33,567 bases of DNA from positions 1 through 33,567 of the IMG/VR virus record IMGVR_UViG_3300003322_000593. One strand, given 5' to 3'. A program made the translations under genes and the position numbers. The notes under the pieces are model-generated. The model was given only the letters and a program-made list of their open reading frames with translations. It made no database searches and was not told the DNA's origin. The DNA comes from a virus. Within the stretch, counting starts at the first letter, position 1. Each line of letters starts with the position of its first letter. This document shows, piece by piece, positions 20,229-26,667 of the stretch.

Positions 20229-20913
20229 CTACTGGCATGGCGGCACGATCGATTGCCGAGGCGACGGCTATATGTGGGATGCCGATTGCGATGGGTACGA
20301 CCCAGACGACCGCAGTTTCCCCTGCCCCGCGTGCAACACGCGCGAATACCTGCTGAGCGCGAAGGAAAGCGGCGAGAGCATTTCGCACTCGTCGGGCATG
20401 GATGGCGACTGGACCGGCGAAACCATGTGGCTCGGCGGCGTGAATGTGGCGATGCGCGCCAACCCGCAGGCCGCGCCGCGCATCCTGCGCCAGATCGGCA
20501 TCGTGCGCCCGATCATCGATCACCCGACGAACCGCGCCCGCTTCATCGAGAAGTTCTACGACCACCGCAACGAGCGGCGCCTCGTTAGCCGTAACAGGCG
20601 CGAGGGGCAAAAGGGGCGCAGTCCCACGGTCGCTGAACAAGACATCGACGCCGAGCGCGCACCGAGGGCCGAAATCAAGCCGTGCAGGCACGAGATCATC
20701 GCCTGCGACGCGAAAGCGTTACCGCGCACTTGCTCGCTTGACGGGGCGGCGGGATCCCCGACTGCAGGCGCGGCGCCAGAAGAGCGGGCGACACCGGTAT
20801 GCCGGAACTGCCTGGGCTTCGGCTGGGAGCCAAGCATTGGTGGCGAGCGCCGCGTGTGCAGATTTTGCCAACCTACCCTCGGCGCGGAAGAGACAGGAGG
20901 CATCCATGGCTGA
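20221..20913 (+). CDS. Cys-rich phage protein with zinc-binding ends
   Basis: A 230-residue protein. The N-terminal part has MCNYWHGGTIDCRGDGYMWD and FPCPACNTREYLLSAKESGE, a possible zinc ribbon; the middle contains the charged unit PRILRQIGIVRPIIDHPTNR; the C-terminus has CRNCLGFGW and a second CxxC (CRFCQ), a treble-clef-like pair. The charged linker between (EGQKGRSPTVAEQDIDAERA) looks disordered. GGAG lies eight bases before ATG 20221; the gene overlaps the HNH gene by eight bases and the next gene by eight. No known family; a nucleic-acid-binding or scaffold role is guesswork. Confidence 0.6.
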   Translation: MCNYWHGGTIDCRGDGYMWDADCDGYDPDDRSFPCPACNTREYLLSAKESGESISHSSGMDGDWTGETMWLGGVNVAMRANPQAAPRILRQIGIVRPIIDHPTNRARFIEKFYDHRNERRLVSRNRREGQKGRSPTVAEQDIDAERAPRAEIKPCRHEIIACDAKALPRTCSLDGAAGSPTAGAAPEERATPVCRNCLGFGWEPSIGGERRVCRFCQPTLGAEETGGIHG

Positions 20914-21871
20914 GAATAGCCAGATTGAATGGACCGACCACACATTCAACCCGTGGATCGGCTGCACCAAGGTAAGCCCGGGCTGTGACCACTGCTATGC
21001 GGAGCGCGACATGGACCACCGCTTCGGCCGCGTCACGTGGGGCCCGCAGGGCGCACGCGTGCGCACAAGGCCGGCCAACTGGCGCAAGCCGCTGGCTTGG
21101 AACGCGCAGCACGCCGAGTTCTACGCGAAGCACGGGCGCCGGCAGCGCGTGTTCTGCGCCAGCCTGGCCGACGTGTTCGACAATCAGGTTGAGGCATCTT
21201 GGCGCAATGCCTTTTTCGACCTGATCGAGGCCACACCGAATCTCGACTGGTTGTTGCTCACGAAGCGGATCAGCAATGTGAGGTGGTTCGCGCCGTACAG
21301 CTGGATAGAGCAGGGCAACTGGCCGGCGAACGTGTGGCTGGGCGCTACCATCGTCAACCAGGCCGAGGCCGACCGCGATATTCCGAAGCTACTTGAGGTG
21401 CCGGCGCGTGTTCGCTTCCTGTCAATGGAGCCTCTGCTCGGCCCGGTCGACCTGAGGCTGATGGCCAGGTCGTTCGGGTTCCCCAAGCACATCGCGCGTG
21501 ACGGCCGTGCCGTGGGTATGCCGCAGGGGCTGCATTGGGTGATCGTGGGTGGCGAAAGCGGCCCGCAGGCCCGGCCCATGAGCATTCAGTGGGTGCGCGA
21601 GTTGCGCCACCAGTGCTACATGGCCGGCGTGCCGTTCTTGTTCAAGCAGTGGGGCGAGTGGGCGCCGGCCGACATGGTGCCGGCTGAAACCGCCGGCCGT
21701 TATGCATTTGGTGACTACGAGCACGATCGCGCCCGGTTCGTCCAGACGAAACACTACCCGCGCGCATTCGATCGCTTCGGCGCCCGATGCGTGCTCAAGC
21801 GCGTGGGCAAGAAGGCCGCCGGGCGCCTCCTCGACGGCGTGCGGCACGACGGCTACCCGGAGGTCTCGTGA
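20906..21871 (+). CDS. Phage Gp37/Gp68-family protein (DUF5131, three-Cys motif)
   Basis: A 321-residue member of the Gp37/Gp68 family (PF07505). The hallmark IEWTDHTFNPWIGCTKVSPG followed by CDHCYAE gives the C-x6-C-x2-C motif (about residues 20-30) that names the three-Cys family, probably an Fe-S or metal site. WLLLTKR, RFLSMEPLLGPVDL and WVIVGGESGPQARPM are further family signatures, all present, so it is intact and of usual length. Members are frequent in prophages; the enzymatic activity is not established to my knowledge. AGGAGG lies five bases before ATG 20906. It forms a coupled set with the ASCH-like, Cys-rich and LigA-related genes that follow. The usual TcmP partner is not seen. 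Confidence 0.85.
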   Translation: MAENSQIEWTDHTFNPWIGCTKVSPGCDHCYAERDMDHRFGRVTWGPQGARVRTRPANWRKPLAWNAQHAEFYAKHGRRQRVFCASLADVFDNQVEASWRNAFFDLIEATPNLDWLLLTKRISNVRWFAPYSWIEQGNWPANVWLGATIVNQAEADRDIPKLLEVPARVRFLSMEPLLGPVDLRLMARSFGFPKHIARDGRAVGMPQGLHWVIVGGESGPQARPMSIQWVRELRHQCYMAGVPFLFKQWGEWAPADMVPAETAGRYAFGDYEHDRARFVQTKHYPRAFDRFGARCVLKRVGKKAAGRLLDGVRHDGYPEVS

Positions 21872-22497
21872 ACGAAACCCCTATGCTCTTCACCGCGGAC
21901 ATGATGCGCGCGCTGCTCGACGGTCGCAAGACGCAGACGCGCCGCCTCTACAAGACGCGCAAACATCCCGACGCGGGTTGCGAGATCGCCGCGCACGAGC
22001 TGGTACGCGAGCCGCAGCATGTTATTGACCGGGCATGCCCGTACGGTGGCCCGGGCGACATCATCTGGACGCGCGAGGCCGTCATCGGCCACGAGACGCC
22101 GGAAGGCCTGGACGGCGTGCAGTATGTCGCCGATGGTGCGTTCCGGCCGATCGAGAAGACCCAGGAGGCCGCCGACCAGTGGCTCAAACTGCACACCTAT
22201 CGGGGAAAGCGCGGTGCCCAGGTGCCAAACATCCACATGCCGCGCTGGGCCCGTCGCATCCTGCTGGAGATTACCGGCGTGCGGATTGAGCGGCTACAGG
22301 ACATCAGCGATGTCGACGCGATCGCGGAAGGGATCGGCCTGAACGCCTGTGCTGCCGGCGTTCCGATGACCACGCCGGCCGGCGAGACGATCCCGCGCGC
22401 AATGTACCGCTGCCTGTGGGAGAGCATCAATGGCGCCGGAAGTTGGGATGCCAACCCGTGGGTGTGGGTCATCGATTTCAAACGGAGGATGCCGTGA
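21868..22497 (+). CDS. ASCH-domain-like phage protein
   Basis: A 209-residue protein with the phage form of an ASCH-like fold: PMLFTADMMRALLDGRKTQT with the conserved GRKTQTRR, CPYGGPGDIIWTREA, then HMPRWARRILLEITGVRIER and LQDISDVDAIAEGI, ending ANPWVWVIDFKR. These are the family's segments in order. ASCH domains relate to PUA-like RNA-binding folds; some bacterial members are nucleoside amidohydrolases. GTG 21868 overlaps the previous stop (GTGA), with GGAGG just upstream; ATG 21883 is an alternative. Coupled to the DUF5131 gene before and the Cys-rich gene after, it may act on RNA or nucleosides in one pathway with them. That pathway is inference. Confidence 0.72.
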   Translation: MNETPMLFTADMMRALLDGRKTQTRRLYKTRKHPDAGCEIAAHELVREPQHVIDRACPYGGPGDIIWTREAVIGHETPEGLDGVQYVADGAFRPIEKTQEAADQWLKLHTYRGKRGAQVPNIHMPRWARRILLEITGVRIERLQDISDVDAIAEGIGLNACAAGVPMTTPAGETIPRAMYRCLWESINGAGSWDANPWVWVIDFKRRMP

Positions 22498-22940
22498 AGG
22501 AGGCGTATGACCACCACCGCGTGACGCCCGAGGGGCGCGCGTTGGGCGAGAGCATGGCGCGCCTGTACGACATCGCCGAGAAGCGCCTGGGCGACAAGGC
22601 CGACCCCGATGAGCGCTGCAAGACGTGCGCGTTCCGGGCCGGCACCGTGCCGAACGGCTGCGCGCAGACGCAGTTGGACATCAACAAGTGTGCGGCCGAT
22701 GGGATTCCGTTCTACTGCCACCAACACAAGGGCCAGCTGTGCCACGGTTGGGTAACGGTGCGCATCGGCCTGGGCGATCTGTTGCCGCCCATGGCCGGCA
22801 CCGAGCACGATTACCCACTGTCGCCGCCGGACAGCCAACGCCACATCGTGGACGCGGCCGAGGCAAAGCGCGAGCGGCGCGCGCAGAAGCGCATGGCGAT
22901 CGCGTCGCGCGCGGCCGCCAAGAAGGGAGGCCCGTTGTGA
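22494..22940 (+). CDS. Cys-rich phage protein
   Basis: A 148-residue protein. Residues about 43-83 hold the cysteines of CKTCAFRAGTVPNGC and, further on, INKCAAD, FYCHQHKGQLCHGW: at least six Cys plus His that could bind zinc or Fe-S. The C-terminus is a charged helix ending KRMAIASRAAAKKGG. GTG 22494 follows GGAGG five bases upstream and overlaps the stop of the ASCH-like gene; the stop is overlapped by the next start. Coupling on both sides suggests co-function with DUF5131 and ASCH-like proteins. No family name is known to me. Confidence 0.6.
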   Translation: MKEAYDHHRVTPEGRALGESMARLYDIAEKRLGDKADPDERCKTCAFRAGTVPNGCAQTQLDINKCAADGIPFYCHQHKGQLCHGWVTVRIGLGDLLPPMAGTEHDYPLSPPDSQRHIVDAAEAKRERRAQKRMAIASRAAAKKGGPL

Positions 22941-23293
22941 TGGATACCTCAATCGCGTCCCGCATCATCCAGCGGCGCACCCAGATGTTCATCCATTCGT
23001 ACCTGTACTACGTGCTGGACCGGCCGATCGTCGATGACCAGACCTGGCAGCGTTGGGCCGACGAGCTCACGCTCCTGCAGCGCAACCATCCCAAGCCGGT
23101 GGGCTTCTACGACGTCGACTTTGCGGACTGGGATGGTTCGACCGGCTACCACCTCCCTCAATACCCGTGGGTCGTCGATCGCGGGCATCACATGCTGCGC
23201 CTGCACGACCAGCCGGCATTACGTGCGGTGAGGCAGAGCGCGCCGGCCGTGCCCGTGCGTGCGCAGGCGCCCTTCCAGGACGCCCTGTTCTAG
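22940..23293 (+). CDS. LigA-related small protein (N-terminal ligase-like)
   Basis: A 117-residue protein resembling only the first (Ia) segment of NAD-dependent DNA ligases: FIHSYLYYVLDRPIVDDQTW then LTLLQRNHP corresponds to the YYVLDxPxxxDxxYDxLxxEL segment that binds NMN in LigA. The rest of LigA (adenylation core, KxDG lysine, OB fold, zinc finger, BRCT) is missing, so it cannot be a ligase by itself. Phage proteins of this kind are known as LigA-related. It may bind a nucleotide or host LigA. ATG 22940 overlaps the previous stop by one base; GTG 22937 is an alternative. Role uncertain. Confidence 0.6.
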   Translation: MDTSIASRIIQRRTQMFIHSYLYYVLDRPIVDDQTWQRWADELTLLQRNHPKPVGFYDVDFADWDGSTGYHLPQYPWVVDRGHHMLRLHDQPALRAVRQSAPAVPVRAQAPFQDALF

Positions 23294-23300
23294 CTCACCT

Positions 23301-23735
23301 ATGGAGACTACTACGTGCTGTAACCACAACTGCCGCCAGGGCCGCGACTGTCCGCTCGGGCGGCAACAGACACCGACGGCCGTTGCGCCGTGCGCGGCAG
23401 GCGAGCGGCCCGCCAGCAGCATCAAGGGCTGGCAGATGCGCATGCCCGAACCGCGCACTGTGTACTGCTGCGACATGAATTGCTCGCCGTGCGACCCTTC
23501 GGCGGCGTGCGGCGATTGCGTTCCCGTCAAAGTGCATGGCGATTCCATCGTGGCGCGCGACGCCGAGATTGCCGAGCTGCGCGCCGCGGTCGACCGCTTG
23601 AGCGACGAGCTCCAGGCGAATCGCCGCGGCGAAACGGTGCGCGTTGAGTACAACCTGGCGCCGGCGCAGCACGAGAGTGCCATCCGCAACAAACTGATCG
23701 AAATGGGATGGACGCCGCCGCACGTTCCCGCTTGA
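23301..23735 (+). CDS. Cys-rich protein with C-terminal coiled coil
   Basis: A 144-residue protein. The N-terminus METTTCCNHNCRQGRDCPLG is Cys-rich, as in short phage proteins of the CxxxCxxGxxCP type, and a second cluster (CCDMNCSPCDPSAACGDC) follows at about residues 57-74, giving at least eleven cysteines. Residues about 85-115 (AEIAELRAAVDRLSDELQAN) form a coiled coil. It may be a metal-binding oligomer. The start lacks a good ribosome site (CTCACCT before the ATG), so it may be read by coupling or start elsewhere. It is the last gene before the non-coding gap at 23736. Function unknown. Confidence 0.55.
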   Translation: METTTCCNHNCRQGRDCPLGRQQTPTAVAPCAAGERPASSIKGWQMRMPEPRTVYCCDMNCSPCDPSAACGDCVPVKVHGDSIVARDAEIAELRAAVDRLSDELQANRRGETVRVEYNLAPAQHESAIRNKLIEMGWTPPHVPA

Positions 23736-23954
23736 GCAGGAGCCCGCTGGCGAGCCGTTATTAACTCGGCAATGTGCGGTTTTTTCCGCACAATTTAGTA
23801 GTGGAACAGCCCGCATAAATGGCCCTAAAATTCGCGTCAATTCGATAGTCTCGAAAACTGCCCCTAGCGAAATGGCCGATAAAACCGGCCCGGCGCGTGG
23901 GGCATACCGCAGTACGGGCGCCACTTGCCAGATAGGCCTGGGCCCCCGGTGATG

Positions 23955-23974
23955 AAGCCCACTTCGGTGGGCTT
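23955..23974 (+). terminator. UUCG hairpin
   Basis: AAGCCCAC, TTCG loop, GTGGGCTT: an 8-bp perfect stem with a stabilising UUCG loop, followed by TGTCAT. The U-tract is short, so termination may be partial. It follows the accessory block by about 220 bases. Confidence 0.5.
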
Positions 23975-24000
23975 TGTCATATCCAGCTGCGCTATGAGGC

Positions 24001-24053
24001 TTGGCTCCCCACATGTCCGACGGCCTGGTCAACCGGAGGCGGTGGGGTGCCAA
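24001..24053. repeat. Large inverted repeat upstream of terminase genes
   Basis: TTGGCTCCCCAC (24001-24012) pairs with GTGGGGTGCCAA (24042-24053) over 12 bases with one T-T mismatch, enclosing 29 bases that include GGCCTGG. It lies about 430 bp before the small terminase gene and could be a structured RNA or part of a packaging recognition site. Confidence 0.45.
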
Positions 24054-24096
24054 CCCTGATAGCGCGCGACCCTCATTCACCGCCGGACTTCCGGCC

Positions 24097-24134
24097 ACGC
24101 CCCGGCGCAGCGATGCGTGCGGGGCGTTTCTTTT
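24097..24134 (+). terminator. Intrinsic terminator before the late block
   Basis: ACGCCCCG (24097-24104) and CGGGGCGT (24120-24127) form an 8-bp perfect stem around a 15-base loop with internal pairing, followed by TTCTTTT. It is a good rightward terminator located directly before the packaging genes, so late expression would need antitermination or an internal promoter. Confidence 0.65.
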
Positions 24135-24143
24135 GGCCCCGCC

Positions 24144-24476
24144 GTGAGACTGACCCGTCCTTACCGAGCCAGGCCCGACCCGGAAGCGGAAACGGCCAAG
24201 CTGACGATCTACGACCCCCGCAACCCGGCCGTGCCCTGGTTGCCGGCCGCCCAGGTGGGCGATGACTACGAGGACATCGAGTATGCACGGAGCTGGGCCC
24301 GCACCCCGGGGCCGGCCGAGACGATCGGAACGCTCCAGGCGGCTACCGCGGCGCCGGCCACCTGCGCCGCCCAGGCCTTGGCCGCGCCGCTGGAATCGCC
24401 GCTGAACCCCGCGGCCGTGAAGGCGAGCGGCAGCCGGCGCCGGGTCAAGCGTGCCCACCCTTGGAAGACGTTCTAG
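24144..24476 (+). CDS. Uncharacterised small protein before terminase
   Basis: A 110-residue frame from GTG 24144. It has the polar segment YRARPDPEAETAKLTIYDPR, followed by NPAVPWLPAAQVGDDYEDIE, a low-complexity Ala/Thr/Pro middle and a basic end (SRRRVKRAHPWKTF). Codon use is gene-like and it lies three bases before the small terminase start. There is no clear Shine-Dalgarno before the GTG, and the ATG at 24117 lies within the terminator hairpin, so the start is uncertain. Small proteins of this kind occur just before terS in related phages, but I do not know the role. Confidence 0.45.
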   Translation: MRLTRPYRARPDPEAETAKLTIYDPRNPAVPWLPAAQVGDDYEDIEYARSWARTPGPAETIGTLQAATAAPATCAAQALAAPLESPLNPAAVKASGSRRRVKRAHPWKTF

Positions 24477-24479
24477 ACC

Positions 24480-25094
24480 ATGGCAGAGAAGAAAAACGTT
24501 GACTGGGACCTAGTCGAGCGCGACTGGCGCGCCGGCATCAAGTCCAAGGCGCAGATGGCCGCCGAACACGGCGTATCGCGCCAGGCCATGGACAAGCGCT
24601 TCGCCAAGCTGGGCATTACGCGCAACCTCGCAGACAAGATCCGCGACAAGGCCGCGTCGATCGTCGAGCGGGCGATCGTCGAGGCCGAACCGCTGTCGCC
24701 GGCGACGGAGCGCGAGATCGTCGATGCCAACGCGGCGATGCAGTCGCAGATCATCCTGGCGCACCGCCAGGACATCCAGCGTACGCGCAAGATCGCCATG
24801 AAGCTGATGGACGAGCTGGAGGTCCAGACCGACAACGCCGACCTGCTGGACCAGCTGCGCGCCGCCTTGTTCGACCCGGAAGACAAGGGCATGTTGAAGC
24901 GCCTCGAGGCCTTCGACAAGCTCATGTCGTTGGGGAGCCGCGCCGGCACCATGCGCACGCTCGCCGAGACGATGCGCACGCTGATCGCGATGGAACGCCA
25001 GGCCTTCGGATTGGACGACAAGGACGAGGACAAGGGCGGCGGTGGCATCGACGACGTCATCCGTGAGGTGGAGGCTCACAGTGGCGACAGCTGA
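24480..25094 (+). CDS. terS: Terminase small subunit
   Basis: A 204-residue DNA-recognition subunit of the packaging motor. Residues about 8-45 carry a helix-turn-helix (WDLVERDWRAGIKSKAQMAA then HGVSRQAMDKRFAKLGI), followed by long helices for oligomerisation (REIVDANAAMQSQIILAHRQ) and an acidic C-terminal tail (GLDDKDEDKGGGG) that should contact the large subunit. It directly precedes and overlaps terL by 14 bases. The ribosome site is weak (GGAAG, far upstream). Assignment rests on HTH, acidic tail and position; TerS sequences diverge strongly, so family identity was not checked by search. Confidence 0.8.
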   Translation: MAEKKNVDWDLVERDWRAGIKSKAQMAAEHGVSRQAMDKRFAKLGITRNLADKIRDKAASIVERAIVEAEPLSPATEREIVDANAAMQSQIILAHRQDIQRTRKIAMKLMDELEVQTDNADLLDQLRAALFDPEDKGMLKRLEAFDKLMSLGSRAGTMRTLAETMRTLIAMERQAFGLDDKDEDKGGGGIDDVIREVEAHSGDS

Positions 25095-26613
25095 CGCCGA
25101 GAGCCGGAAGCGCGCGGTCGTCTTGAAGCTGCAGCGGGATATCAAGCTGCATGCCGAGACCTGCATGAAGGTCAAGGCCAAGAGCGGCAAGATCGTGCCA
25201 TTCCGCCTGAACCGCGCGCAGCGGTACATCCACGTCGCGATCGAAGAGCAGCGCGCCCGTACCGGCAAGGTACGCGCCATCATCCTCAAGGGACGGCAGC
25301 AGGGCGCCTCGACGTACATCGGCGCCCGCTTCTACTGCATCAGCAGCATCAACAGCGGCAGGAACGCGTTCATCGTCGCCCACGAGCAGAAGGCGACCGA
25401 TAACCTGTTCAAGATGGTGAAGCGCTACCACGCGCACAACCCGTTCGCGCCGTCGACCAGCAACACCAACGCCAAGGAGCTGGTGTTCAACCGCCTGGAC
25501 GGCGGCTACCAGCTGGCGACGGCCGGCACCAAGGACGTCGGCAGGTCGAACACGGCGCAGCTGCTGCACGCGTCCGAATTCGCGTTCTGGGACAACGCGG
25601 TGCTGCACCTGGCGGGCCTGGGCAACATCATTCCTGACGAAGCCGGGACCGAGATCATCATCGAGTCCACCGCCAACGGCATCGGCAACAAGTACCACGA
25701 GCTGTGGCAGGACGCCGAGGCCGGCAAGGGCGAATACATCGCGATCTTCGTCCCGTGGTTCTGGCAGGACGAATACCAAGCGCCGGTACCGGAAAACTTC
25801 GCGTTGTCGGCCGAGGACAGGAAGTACATGCAGGCCTACGGGCTGGACATGGAACAGATGGCGTGGCGATACAACAAGATCGTCACCTACGGCGATGGCA
25901 TGGCCTGGCTGTTCGACCAGGAATACCCGGCCACGCCGTCCCTGGCGTTCCGCTCGTCGACCGCGGACCCGTTGATCACCCCGACGCTGGTGATGGCGGC
26001 CGTGAACAGCCAGTTCCGCGAGCGCAGCGGGTCGTTCGTGATCGGCTGCGACCCGGCCGAGTATGGCGACGACCGCACGGCGATCGCTTTCCGCCACGGC
26101 CGGACCTGCTTCCGCATCGAGTACCACGAGAAGAAGGGGCCGATGGAAGTCGCCGGCATCCTGGTGCAGTACTACAAGGACCTGCGCCCGGATGCGGTTT
26201 TCATCGACAAGATCGGCATCGGCTCCGGCATCCTCGACCGGCTCAAGGAGTTGAACGTGCCGGCGATCGGCGTCAATTCCGCCTCGCGCGCCGAGGATCA
26301 CGAGCGCTACGCCAACAAGCGCGCCGAGATCTGGTACCGGATGAAGGCCTGGCTCGAGGATGGCCCGAACCGCCTGCCGAACGATGCCGCCCTGATCGCC
26401 GACCTGTCGGCGCCGGGCTACAAGACGTCGTCCAACGGCGGGCGCCTGGTCGAGTCGAAGGACGACATGAAGAAGCGGCAGATCCGCTCGCCGGACGGCG
26501 CCGACGCCCTGGCGATGACGTTTGCCGAGAACGTGCTGCCGCGCGCCATGCGCGAGCAGCAGGAACAGGATGCCCAGGGGCAGCGCCGCGCCGCCTCGAG
26601 GGCAGGCTACTAG
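25081..26613 (+). CDS. terL: Terminase large subunit (packaging ATPase-nuclease)
   Basis: A 510-residue packaging motor. ATPase: a Walker-A-like GRQQGAST (71-78), Walker B LLHASE (161-166, catalytic Glu166) and the coupling motif IIIESTANG (192-200). Nuclease: GCDPAEYGDDRTAI with D324, FIDKIGIGSG with D376, and PDGADALAMTF with D472/D475, the RNase-H-like acidic set. All are intact. The length matches P22/headful-type enzymes of related podoviruses. GTG 25081 is chosen for GGAGG six bases upstream; ATG 25042 would lengthen it into terS. A terminator lies 16 bases after the stop. It pumps DNA into proheads through the portal encoded next. Confidence 0.95.
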   Translation: MATADAESRKRAVVLKLQRDIKLHAETCMKVKAKSGKIVPFRLNRAQRYIHVAIEEQRARTGKVRAIILKGRQQGASTYIGARFYCISSINSGRNAFIVAHEQKATDNLFKMVKRYHAHNPFAPSTSNTNAKELVFNRLDGGYQLATAGTKDVGRSNTAQLLHASEFAFWDNAVLHLAGLGNIIPDEAGTEIIIESTANGIGNKYHELWQDAEAGKGEYIAIFVPWFWQDEYQAPVPENFALSAEDRKYMQAYGLDMEQMAWRYNKIVTYGDGMAWLFDQEYPATPSLAFRSSTADPLITPTLVMAAVNSQFRERSGSFVIGCDPAEYGDDRTAIAFRHGRTCFRIEYHEKKGPMEVAGILVQYYKDLRPDAVFIDKIGIGSGILDRLKELNVPAIGVNSASRAEDHERYANKRAEIWYRMKAWLEDGPNRLPNDAALIADLSAPGYKTSSNGGRLVESKDDMKKRQIRSPDGADALAMTFAENVLPRAMREQQEQDAQGQRRAASRAGY

Positions 26614-26629
26614 CGATACCGAACACCAC

Positions 26630-26656
26630 AAGCCCGCCGCATGCGGGCTTTTTTAT
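26630..26656 (+). terminator. Terminator between terL and portal gene
   Basis: AAGCCCGC (26630-26637), loop CGCAT, GCGGGCTT (26643-26650) then TTTTATT. A strong rightward intrinsic terminator only 18 bases before the portal start, so the portal gene needs read-through or a processed/antiterminated transcript. Confidence 0.8.
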
Positions 26657-26667
26657 TGGACCCGTGC

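Larger units (their letters stand above)
23736..24143. other. Non-coding gap before the late operon
   Basis: No gene is evident in these 408 bp. It holds a TGTGCGG/CCGCACA hairpin with a T6 loop (about 23773-23793), the UUCG hairpin at 23955-23974, a large inverted repeat at 24001-24053, and a terminator at 24097-24134. The position just upstream of the terminase genes is where late promoters and packaging (pac/cos) sites are often found. I could not assign a late promoter. Confidence 0.55.

Noticed and set aside
25057-26631. A 524-codon open frame antisense to terL
   Set aside because: Same cause; the + strand has all terminase motifs.
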